A stretch of DNA of 64,000 nucleotides from Planctomycetaceae bacterium (GTDB lineage Bacteria; Planctomycetota; Planctomycetia; Planctomycetales; Planctomycetaceae), in the NCBI GenBank assembly GCA_021732785.1, contig JAKFUG010000026.1:1-64000 (forward strand). The letters run 5' to 3'. The position numbers and the translations under genes were made by a program. The notes beneath the pieces were generated by a model. It did no database searches. It was given only the letters and a program-made list of their open reading frames with translations, and was not told the DNA's origin. Positions 35,949-44,188 of the stretch are shown in pieces; position 1 is the stretch's first letter, and every line of letters begins with the position of its first letter.

Positions 35949-38435
35949 TCAATTCCCGCCAGCGGGTTTGGCTTCCGCGGCGGGCGGGGCATTCTGCGCT
36001 TCCAGCCGTTGCTTCTGTTCCAGCCGCAATTGTTCCAATCGCGTCAATCGTTTCACCGGTTGACCGGCGGGAGGCATCGGGGGGGCTGCCGCGGGAGCCG
36101 CCGCCGCGACCGGGGTCTCGGGCTTCTTCGGCAACGGTTGATCGATGCGGAGGACACCATTGCCGATGTTGTGCGTCACCGGTTCGCCCTGTTCGGTAAT
36201 CACGATCTGGCAGAACAAACTCTTCGAGGTCGTCACGGGAGCATCGGCCTCGGCTTTCACCTTGAAGACCAGTTCCTTGGTGTCCTTGTTGATCTCGATG
36301 GGTGTGGTCGCCACCTTGTTGGGAAGCCCGAGCAGTTGAACCTGCGCATTGCCTTCAAACGCTTTCGGCACTTCCAGCGTCGCCACAAATTCCGTCTCCG
36401 CCCCTTGCTCGACGGCCGCCTGCTGGAATTTCAGTTGGACATACGGTGCCGCGATGTTCATCGTCACGAAGGGCGAGGCGACCATTACCGGGCCATTGCC
36501 CACGGTTGCTTCCCCACGGATGGAAATCTTGTGGGCACGCACTTCCGCATTCCCCGCGGCGTTGCAGTCGATGAAGGCTTCCGTCTGACCTTCCGCGATC
36601 GAAACTTCGCGGCTGCTGTTCATTCCCGGCGGGTTGAGCAACACCTCGATCTTGATCGGGGCGGTGAACCCTTCGGCACGGGTGGCCACCACTTTCAGTC
36701 GCAGTTGTCCACTCTGCACCAGCGGCGCTTTCGGTTCGACCACTTGCAGGCTGAAGGGGACCGCCTGGGCGACTGCGACGGCAAGGGACGGCATCGCTTC
36801 GGTGAAGAACGGCGTGTTGTTCTGACCGCGAACCATCACGCAATCCTGGTGGGTGCGTCCACCGACCAGAACGGCCGGTTGTGCGGGATCGGCAAGCTTG
36901 CTCAGAATCTGGCCGAGCTTGCCTCCGACCGGCGCATCGGGCGCGGCGACCAGCAGCAGTTGGGCCACGGCTTGTCCCGGGGCAAGAGCGAACGATTCAA
37001 TCGTCACGCCGGGCGGCAGGTTTTCACCCACGAAATCCAGCGGACCACCGAAATCACGCCGAGTCGCGGTCACCAGCAAAGGAAACCGATTTCCCTGCGG
37101 AATGGTCAGTTTGGGTTCGACATATTGCACGAACTCATTCACCGAGAGTTGCAGCGCGGGAGCGACCGGAGTGACTTCCACCCGGTAATGGAAGGCATTG
37201 CCGCCGCGGCCGAGGTGATCGCGAACGCCGATGAAGTATTCTCCATCCGCGGGAACGGCGAAACGCAGATAGGAATCGGGGCCGCCGGAATCATCGTTCG
37301 CGGCGATGCCACCCCCTTGAGCGTTGTAGATCGTCAACACCGGATCGAGTTCGGAGCGCAACCGCCGGGCATAGACATGGACTTCAAAGGCCTGGCCCTT
37401 CGTCGCCGTGAAACCGAAAAAATCCTGGTCTTTCGGCGCTTGCAGAATGCCATTGTAGGCCGCCGGTGCCGGACCTTTGGTCGCCTGTGCGACGGCGTCG
37501 TTCGGTTCCTGTTCGATCACATTGTCGAGATCGGAAATGCGGAATACGAACCCCGAGGGCGAGATCCCTTTCGGGTCTTCCGCGAAGGCGGCAAAGTTTT
37601 CCGGACGTTCCCCGGGGACGTTGATCGTGCCCGCCAATTCACCGGCGATATCCCCGTAGAACTTTACGGGAACCGCTTGCCCCGGACGTCCGCCCGCAGG
37701 AACGATGGCCCGCGGTCGGGGAAATGTGCCGATGTGGCAACGGTACTGGTTCCCCGCCCCGTAAGACGTTTCCCGAATTTGAACGATGTATTTCCCGTCC
37801 GCCGGGGCCACCACCGAGGCAATGCCGTCCTGATACACCAGCGCGGCGTCATCGCTCGTCGACAATTCGAAGCGGTCTTCGTTCAAGATCGCCACATACA
37901 CATCGAAGAAGCTATCCCCGAGGCGAATCGCTTCCACTTCCGCGGTGATCCGATCGCCCTGCTTCGCTTCCACGACAAAGTAATCGACGTCTTCGTTGGC
38001 GATGGCCCCTTCGACGGTGGAGTTCATCGGCACCGGTTGCGGCTTGATGAATTCGCTGTTCGGCTCGACTTCCGCCACCGCGGGGAGTGCCCCGACGCGA
38101 AACGTCCGCATATCCGACACGCCGGTATTCGTCCGGACGCGGATGTGTTTGGTGCCGAGCACGCAATCGGCCGCGATTTTCAGTTTCGCTTTGACCTGTT
38201 TGTCGTTAACGATTTCGAGGCTGGCGACTTCGATGCCGGGCTCGTAAATCATCAGTTCTTTGGCGTCATCGAGGCGTTGCCCGTTGAGGGTCACCTCGAT
38301 TTCGGTGCCGCGCTGCCCGCCGCGGGGCAAGATGTTGCCCAGTTGCGGTGCCGTCGCGAAGACGGAAGTGCCAATGAGGCAGAACCCTGCGAACGCAAGA
38401 CACGAAACGAAGCACGGCAGATGCCGACGCGACAT
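35949..38435 (-). CDS. Secreted PPC-domain protein, operon 1
   Basis: An 828-residue exported protein with a signal peptide (residues 1-27). An IPT/TIG-like N-terminal part (ILPRGGQRGTEIEVTLNGQ) is followed by two pre-peptidase C-terminal (PPC) domains (AEVEPNSEFIKPQPVP ... and IEQEPNDAVAQATKG ...). Bacterial Ig-like repeats follow, and a Pro/Ala/Gln-rich tail. No enzyme domain is visible. Planctomycetes encode many such proteins next to DUF1501 and DUF1549 genes, where they may be surface scaffold or carbohydrate-binding components. A G-rich ribosome-binding site precedes the ATG. Confidence 0.88.
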   Translation of the reverse strand: MSRRHLPCFVSCLAFAGFCLIGTSVFATAPQLGNILPRGGQRGTEIEVTLNGQRLDDAKELMIYEPGIEVASLEIVNDKQVKAKLKIAADCVLGTKHIRVRTNTGVSDMRTFRVGALPAVAEVEPNSEFIKPQPVPMNSTVEGAIANEDVDYFVVEAKQGDRITAEVEAIRLGDSFFDVYVAILNEDRFELSTSDDAALVYQDGIASVVAPADGKYIVQIRETSYGAGNQYRCHIGTFPRPRAIVPAGGRPGQAVPVKFYGDIAGELAGTINVPGERPENFAAFAEDPKGISPSGFVFRISDLDNVIEQEPNDAVAQATKGPAPAAYNGILQAPKDQDFFGFTATKGQAFEVHVYARRLRSELDPVLTIYNAQGGGIAANDDSGGPDSYLRFAVPADGEYFIGVRDHLGRGGNAFHYRVEVTPVAPALQLSVNEFVQYVEPKLTIPQGNRFPLLVTATRRDFGGPLDFVGENLPPGVTIESFALAPGQAVAQLLLVAAPDAPVGGKLGQILSKLADPAQPAVLVGGRTHQDCVMVRGQNNTPFFTEAMPSLAVAVAQAVPFSLQVVEPKAPLVQSGQLRLKVVATRAEGFTAPIKIEVLLNPPGMNSSREVSIAEGQTEAFIDCNAAGNAEVRAHKISIRGEATVGNGPVMVASPFVTMNIAAPYVQLKFQQAAVEQGAETEFVATLEVPKAFEGNAQVQLLGLPNKVATTPIEINKDTKELVFKVKAEADAPVTTSKSLFCQIVITEQGEPVTHNIGNGVLRIDQPLPKKPETPVAAAAPAAAPPMPPAGQPVKRLTRLEQLRLEQKQRLEAQNAPPAAEAKPAGGN

Positions 38436-38628
38436 GAGGCCCCCCTCAGCCGGCTCGACAGTTCATACGGAGGGGAACTGTTGCCGGCAGCGACGTCGAA
38501 AAAACAGGCAGGAACGAACACAGGCGGGATACGCCGTCACGGAGGGGCGGTTTGATACGACCCTCCGTGACCTCAGCATGTCATGCTCGCGGGCAAATGC
38601 AACCCGCGAATCGAATCATCATCTCGAA
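38436..38628. other. Short spacer within operon 1
   Basis: The 193 bases between the DUF1501 stop and the PPC start contain GACCCTCCGTGACCTC facing GTCACGGAGGGGCGG-type sequence (about 38538-38573), a short inverted repeat. No gene is seen. Confidence 0.5.
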
Positions 38629-39957
38629 TTAGGCGAGGATTTCTTTGATCACCTGTCCGCCATCGCAAATTTCGATCGGACGATCGCCCGGAGCCATCAA
38701 TTCCTTGTCGGCGTTGATGCCCATGCAATGGTAAACCGTGGTGAACAAATTTTCCGGACCGACCGGGTTTTCTTCGGGTTCCGAAGCGGTCGAATTGGAC
38801 GATCCGTAGATCATCCCACTCTTGATGCCGCCACCGGCCAACACCACGCTGAAAACCTTCGGATAGTGATCGCGGCCGGAGTTGGCATTGATCTTCGGTG
38901 TGCGGCCGAATTCCGACGACACCATCACCAGCGTTTCCTTGAGCAGCCCGGTCCGCTCCAGATCGCGGATGAGCGTCGAGAAACCCTGATCGAACTGCGG
39001 CATCTGCTGCTTGAAACCCGCAACGATGTTGTTGTGCATGTCCCAGCCGCCGTAGGTCAGGTTGACCAGACGGACACCAGCCTGCACCAGCCGCCGGGCG
39101 AGCAACATGCGAGCACCGGCGGTGTTGCGACCGTATTCGTCGCGAACGGCATCCGTTTCCTTCGACAAATCGAAGGCCAACCGCGCATCCGGCGAGCTGA
39201 TCAGGCTGTAGGCCCGATCGTAGAATGTGTCCATCGCCTTCAGATCGTCGGATTTTTCACGCTTCTGGAAGTAAGCGTTGACCGCTTCCAAAGCCGTGCG
39301 ACGCGTGGCGAAACGGGATTCATCGACACCGTTCGGCAGGTCGAGATCGCGCACCTTGTAGCCATTGTTGGCCGGGTCGCTGCCGAGGCTGAACGGCGCA
39401 AACGCCGAACTGAGGTACCCGCTGCCGGCGAATTCGTTCGCCATGCTGGGAACGGCGACGTACGGCGGGAGGTTGTTCCGCGGACCATATTCATGGCTGA
39501 TCACCGAGCCGATGCTCGGGAACTGCAGCGCCGGGCTGGGACGATAGCCCGTGTACATATTGTGCGTGCCGCGTTCGTGGGCGGCTTCACCGTGGGTCAT
39601 CGAGCGGATGACGCAGAGTTTGTCGGCAACATCGGCGGTCTTGGCGAGCGTTTCGCCGAACTGTTCGCCGGAGATTTTCGTGGCGACCTGCTTCATTTCG
39701 CCGCGATATTCGATCGGGGCGAACGGCTTCGGGTCGAACGATTCCTGGTGAGCCATCCCACCGGGCAGATAGATGTGAATGATCGACTTTGCCGTGCCTT
39801 CGAAGTTCTTGTAGTCCTTCAGATCGGCGTAAGCCGACTCGGTACGGAGCAACGTGGGAAGCGTCAGCCCGACGCCCGCGCCGGCCAGCATGCCGACCGA
39901 CAGAAATCCGCGACGGTTCAACCGCTCGAAATGAGCGGGATTGCACGAGTTCGACAT
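38629..39957 (-). CDS. DUF1501 (sulfatase-fold) Tat-exported protein, operon 1
   Basis: A 442-residue protein of the DUF1501 family, alkaline-phosphatase/sulfatase-like fold, function unproven. A twin-arginine signal (RLNRRGFLSVGMLAG) opens it. Conserved features include YLPGGMAHQESFDPKPFAP, MTHGEAAHERGTHNMYTGY, and VNLTYGGWDMHNN, then VMVSSEFGRTPKIN and GRDHYPKVFSVVLAGGG. Two ATGs (39963, 39957) are close; 39957 has GGAG at about nine bases. It is the first gene of operon 1. The promoter region 40048-40398 is shared with a divergent GDSL gene. Confidence 0.93.
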   Translation of the reverse strand: MSNSCNPAHFERLNRRGFLSVGMLAGAGVGLTLPTLLRTESAYADLKDYKNFEGTAKSIIHIYLPGGMAHQESFDPKPFAPIEYRGEMKQVATKISGEQFGETLAKTADVADKLCVIRSMTHGEAAHERGTHNMYTGYRPSPALQFPSIGSVISHEYGPRNNLPPYVAVPSMANEFAGSGYLSSAFAPFSLGSDPANNGYKVRDLDLPNGVDESRFATRRTALEAVNAYFQKREKSDDLKAMDTFYDRAYSLISSPDARLAFDLSKETDAVRDEYGRNTAGARMLLARRLVQAGVRLVNLTYGGWDMHNNIVAGFKQQMPQFDQGFSTLIRDLERTGLLKETLVMVSSEFGRTPKINANSGRDHYPKVFSVVLAGGGIKSGMIYGSSNSTASEPEENPVGPENLFTTVYHCMGINADKELMAPGDRPIEICDGGQVIKEILA

Positions 39958-40047
39958 AACCATCACTCCAGGCAGGTGGGTTTGAGGGGCGAACCCTCGG
40001 TGGGAAACGAGGCGCAAACACAATTGGGCGGCCATCCCAGCCGTCAC

Positions 40048-40398
40048 ACCAGATCACTCGCTCCGGAGCGATCACGTTATTTCATAAGGAACATCACAAG
40101 GCAGCGAGAAACGTTCGTCGTAAAACGACGTCCGTTCCCCAATTTTCATCGGGGGGGCGATTCGGCAGGTGTCTCAGGCAGGTTGCCCGATGGTGAGCCT
40201 TCGTCTTAACGGACGTCAACCCATTTTCCACCGGACACTACCTTATCGGCGTCGCATCGGAAAAGTCAAGCGCATTCTTGCTCCGCGGGAAAAATCGGGC
40301 GGACACGTTGACGATCCGCGACGACCCAACCGGCAGAAATTGCCGATTCCGAATTTTGATGGTTACCGGAATTGTCGTAGGATCAGGAACCCCTCGAA
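40048..40398. promoter_or_regulatory. Divergent intergenic region with palindrome
   Basis: It contains CGTCGTAAAACGACG (about 40119-40133), a palindrome with 6-base arms, a possible operator between operon 1 and the GDSL gene. No gene is seen; the rest has no obvious repeat. Confidence 0.35.
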
Positions 40399-41331
40399 AT
40401 GCGACCTCCCGAATCGACTTCCCTCATGGACGAACCCACTTTCCTGCTCCGCGCGGTCACTTGGCACTTCGGCAGCGGCGATGCGTTCTTCGTCGGCTGG
40501 GGATTGGTCGTGCTTGCGTCCGCGCTATACGCTCGCGGCGCGAAACGAAGCCGCGTGTTTTTGGTGGGGATCTTGGCGCTCATTTGGCTGATCCTCGCCG
40601 ACGTCATTCCTGTCTCACCTCAGTTTCGGGATTGGGTTCTGTTCCTTGCCATACTGCGGATTCTCGTCGGGCGAAAAACTCTTCAGCCACGCGGAACATT
40701 GATCCTTTTCGCGATTTCTGTGGCACCTGTCTGCATTAGCGAACTGTTCAATCAATGGCCGATCCAGCACGTCGCGCCGAAAGCCGCCAGCGTGGCGATC
40801 ATTGGCGATTCCGTCACCGCGGGGTTGAATGCGGGGGATCACACCTGGCCGCGGCAGTTGGCGGAAGCCACCGGTCGGACGGTGTACGACGCCTCGCAAC
40901 AGGGCGCAACGGTGAAATCTGCCCTCACGCAACTCGAAAAACTCGACGGTCGCGGCGACGTGTTGTGGATTGAAATCGGCGGCAACGACATCCTCGAAAG
41001 CCTGCCGTCGGATGTGTATGCCGAGCGGTTGGACGAGCTTCTTGCGGCGACGACGCAGCGTTACAAGCAAGTCGTGCTGATGGAAATCCCGGCTCCCCCC
41101 GGCGGTGGCCGCTATGGTGCCACTCAACGTCGCCTGGCCGCGAAGTATCGCCTGCCACTGGTTCCGAAGCGGCAGTTTGTCGGAGTGCTCACTTCGAAGG
41201 GAGGCACGCAAGATGGCGTGCATCTGGCGAATGCCGGACATCAGCAGATGGCCGAGGTCGTGCAACGCGCCCTCGGATGGCCACGTCAGGGTGCGGGCAA
41301 AGACAACGGGCCTTACCTCCGTTGCGAATGA
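40399..41331 (+). CDS. GDSL/SGNH-family hydrolase with membrane region
   Basis: A 310-residue protein. Its N-terminal third has three membrane segments (about 20-110). A GDSL-type esterase domain follows: GDSVTAG (block I, catalytic Ser), IEIGGNDIL (block III) and DGVHLANAGHQQMA (block V with the Asp-x-x-His). The substrate is unknown; such proteins deacylate lipids or carbohydrates. The start may be 40399 or an ATG at 40426 (MDEPTFLLRA). It is divergent from operon 1. Confidence 0.85.
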   Translation: MRPPESTSLMDEPTFLLRAVTWHFGSGDAFFVGWGLVVLASALYARGAKRSRVFLVGILALIWLILADVIPVSPQFRDWVLFLAILRILVGRKTLQPRGTLILFAISVAPVCISELFNQWPIQHVAPKAASVAIIGDSVTAGLNAGDHTWPRQLAEATGRTVYDASQQGATVKSALTQLEKLDGRGDVLWIEIGGNDILESLPSDVYAERLDELLAATTQRYKQVVLMEIPAPPGGGRYGATQRRLAAKYRLPLVPKRQFVGVLTSKGGTQDGVHLANAGHQQMAEVVQRALGWPRQGAGKDNGPYLRCE

Positions 41332-41359
41332 GACCGCTCCTAATAATGAACAGTGCGTT

Positions 41360-41401
41360 GAGCGGCACGGTTCAAAACGCGCGGAGGATTCCTGGAATGC
41401 G
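41360..41401. repeat. Repeat family H, copy 2
   Basis: GAGCGGCACGGTTCAAAAC followed by GCGCGGAGGATTCCTGGAATGC, near-identical to 30273-30314. It lies downstream of the GDSL gene. Confidence 0.85.
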
Positions 41402-41488
41402 AATGAGTGCGTTTTGCCAGCACGCAGCGCGCGTGCAGGACCGTCCCCCGATGGCGGACGGTCCTGCCAGACGCTTTTTCACTCGCGA

Positions 41489-43684
41489 TTACTGCGGCAG
41501 GATGGGACCCTGGTTTTCCGGCTTCGTGGCGTCCAACGGGCTCGGCACGAGCGGTTGACCATCGGCACCAATCACCGGCGAAAGCGGGGTCGGCGAACCG
41601 CCGGCACCCACCGGCGGCGGAGCCGGGATCAATCGCAACGTCGGTTGATCAATCGGCGTCGGTTGAGCGACAGTAGCGGCCGTTTGCCGTTCGAAGACCA
41701 ACGCATCCTTATCGTTCACCCACAACTGGAAACGATCAACCCCCAGCGACTGCACTTTCGCCACCAGCGTTTCCTGACCTGCGGATTCGAGAATCAACCG
41801 GTCATTCGCCGCGGTGTAGCGGCCCGTCTGTTTGACCACGGCTCCATCGGCCGGAGTCACCTGCCAGTCGAACTGCAGGGCATCATTCAAGTTGAGTTCG
41901 AAACGGCTGCCATTCGCCGATGCACGCCACCGTCCGATGAGATCGGTATCGGGCACGGTGCCGGCGGCTTCCGTTCCTGCCGCAGGAGCCGGGGGCTCGT
42001 TGGTTTGCGTCAACGAATCGAGCAGTTTCTTGGCAACGACATCCTTCGGCTCGAGTTCGACCACCTTTTTCAGTTGGGCCGTCGCGGCTTCGGGATAATT
42101 GGTCACCATATAGAAGTAAGCCAACACAAACCGCAACGCTGGGTCTTTCTGATCATTGCGCGTGGTGTCTTCCAACTTGCGAAGTTGCGCTTCGTAGGTT
42201 TCTGCGTTGGGGTACAACCCGCGCAGTGTCGCCCAATCCATTCCGGGAGCCACGGCCAGCAGGGCGTTCAGTGTCGCCGCGGCCGGGCGGTATTCCCCCA
42301 GAGCGAACAGCGTCACGCCACGAAGTTCATGCACGACGGTATCGTTCGGCAACTGCGGGATGGCTTGATCGAGTTTGGTCAAGGCTCCCTGATAATCGCC
42401 GTTGCGGAAGTCGGTCCGCGCGGCGTCGACCAGTGCGTACGCCGCAGAATTACTCGCATCGGTGGCGTCGCTGGCGGGTTGTTGCGGCAACGCAACCGGC
42501 TGCGAATAATACGTCACCGGCAGCGACGCATAGGCCGGCTGAACTAATGTTACACAGTAGGGGTTATAGTATGATCCATAACCATATCCGTAACCGCCGT
42601 ATCCCCAGGGACTGTAGTATCCACCGAGCCCCCAATACCGGGCGCCCCAATAGAATGGTGCATAATAGCCGAAGCCCCAATATCCACCCCAGGCACCGTA
42701 GTACCAGTTGTGGTGATGATGGTTGACGCCGTTATTGCGCCAGGCGTTATTCCAATTGCCATTATTCGCGCCTCCCACACCACCGTTATGATGCGCGCCG
42801 CCGAGGCCCCAGTTTCCGTGATTGTTGCCATTGTGGTGCGACTGGAACTGCGGCAGGTTTTGCCCGCCGTGATGCAGTCCGTTCTTCACACCGCCCAGAT
42901 GGTTCAGCGACGCGGTGTTCACCCCCGGCTGATGTCCACCGATATGGGGGTGATTGCCGAGCGGATTGTTCCCGCCAATCGTGGGTTTGAAGGTCCCATG
43001 GTTGCCAGTCGCATTGGTGCCGTTCAAACCACCCAAACTGGAGAGGTGATGATTGGCGTTCAGTCCGGGCAGGTTGTTGCCGTGGCCGTTTCCGAGGACG
43101 CCATTGGCAATCGCGCCGTGATTGCCCGTCAGATACGGATTATGACCGCCGCCGTTGAGCACGCCTGGCGACGGCGTGGCATGGTTCGGATGTTGCCCGA
43201 ACGTGGTGACCGACCGGGGGGTGATGCCGTTGCCATTGTTCGGCAGGCCGGGGTGATTCGTCACGCCGTTGTGTGTGGGAAGCGACCAGTTGTTGTGCGT
43301 CGCATTGTGGCCGGGCTGGAATTGCTGAATGCCCTGCGCGCCGAGACGCGGCTGAGCGTTCTGCAGTCCCGGCGAGTGAAACTGTGTGGACGGCAGCGAC
43401 CGGGGTGCCTGGAAGGAATGCGACGGCACCGAGAAGTTATGGCTCGGTGCGCTGAATGAATGGGACGGTGCTGAGAAATGGCTTCCGCCGCCGAAATGCG
43501 CTCCGCCAAAACTTCCACCACCACCCATGTGTCCACCGGAGAAGCCGCCCCCCATGTGTCCACCGCCGATATGGCCCCCGCCGCCGCCATGTCCGTGTGC
43601 GGCCCAGCTCATGGCTGGGCCTTGCGCTAAGGTCACGAAGACGGTGAGCCCGACCAGCCACCGTTGTTGAATGTGTCGCACCAT
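41489..43684 (-). CDS. Secreted His/Gly/Asn-rich protein with TPR region
   Basis: A 731-residue exported protein. After a signal peptide (residues 1-28) comes a long low-complexity region of about 370 residues rich in His, Gly, Asn and Ser (HGGGGGHIGGGHMGGG, then FSAPSHSF repeats). A Tyr/Gly-rich block (YWGFGYYAPFYWGARYW) follows, then a TPR-like segment around LVDAARTDFRNGDYQGAL. It ends in a beta-rich domain and a Pro-rich tail. The His-rich part could bind metal, but this is only inference. AAGGGGAAAC lies just before the ATG. Confidence 0.78.
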   Translation of the reverse strand: MVRHIQQRWLVGLTVFVTLAQGPAMSWAAHGHGGGGGHIGGGHMGGGFSGGHMGGGGSFGGAHFGGGSHFSAPSHSFSAPSHNFSVPSHSFQAPRSLPSTQFHSPGLQNAQPRLGAQGIQQFQPGHNATHNNWSLPTHNGVTNHPGLPNNGNGITPRSVTTFGQHPNHATPSPGVLNGGGHNPYLTGNHGAIANGVLGNGHGNNLPGLNANHHLSSLGGLNGTNATGNHGTFKPTIGGNNPLGNHPHIGGHQPGVNTASLNHLGGVKNGLHHGGQNLPQFQSHHNGNNHGNWGLGGAHHNGGVGGANNGNWNNAWRNNGVNHHHHNWYYGAWGGYWGFGYYAPFYWGARYWGLGGYYSPWGYGGYGYGYGSYYNPYCVTLVQPAYASLPVTYYSQPVALPQQPASDATDASNSAAYALVDAARTDFRNGDYQGALTKLDQAIPQLPNDTVVHELRGVTLFALGEYRPAAATLNALLAVAPGMDWATLRGLYPNAETYEAQLRKLEDTTRNDQKDPALRFVLAYFYMVTNYPEAATAQLKKVVELEPKDVVAKKLLDSLTQTNEPPAPAAGTEAAGTVPDTDLIGRWRASANGSRFELNLNDALQFDWQVTPADGAVVKQTGRYTAANDRLILESAGQETLVAKVQSLGVDRFQLWVNDKDALVFERQTAATVAQPTPIDQPTLRLIPAPPPVGAGGSPTPLSPVIGADGQPLVPSPLDATKPENQGPILPQ

Positions 43685-44188
43685 TGTTTCCCCTTATTTC
43701 GCTGGCGAGGTTCTGGGGCCCGACCTGTGTCGCACAGCGCATTCTGCATTCGATCCCGCGGAGCAGCACAACGAGACGTTCCACCCGGAACGATCACCAT
43801 CGCTTCACGCTCGGACGCGAGAGTTGCATCTCTATCTTCTTATTCTACCCAAACCGGGACCGCTCACGAGCCTCTTCTTCAGAATTCTCGAACCTGTAAG
43901 TAACCGGTGGCCAACCGTCGCAATCTGCCGGTCGCGGTGAGTGGTCATTTCGATGCCAGGGAGTGGGTCAGTTTGAGGAGTCGGGGCAGGGGCCCCGACC
44001 TATGGATGAGAAAACCAACTGGAAATCAGAGGTTGGGGCCCCCGCCCCGACATTCTTCCGTGGAAACTCCATCACGACCCGATGTCCAACTGCTGGACGG
44101 GGGTGTGCCCCAGACGTCATAGTGGAGGATTGAGCCGCGTGCGTGTCCGTTGCTCCTGCATCCCTCCCGCCTGAACGAGTTCCGACCG
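43685..44188. other. Spacer with repeat family D, copy 2
   Basis: No gene is supported. The family D element at 43963-44051 matches 27001-27115. The remaining parts (43690-43960 and 44060-44188) show no clear structure. Confidence 0.6.
43963..44051. repeat. Palindromic repeat family D, copy 2
   Basis: GTGGGTCAGTTTGAGGAG and GGGGCAGGGGCCCCGACCT are followed by the loop words GGATGAGAAAA and then the inverse arm ending GCCCCGAC. The outer half-site of the right arm is missing compared with copy 1. Confidence 0.85.

Noticed and set aside
32764-38555. Two very long plus-strand frames opposite the DUF1549 and PPC genes of operon 1
   Set aside because: They mirror recognised minus-strand genes; compositions are atypical and there are no ribosome-binding sites.
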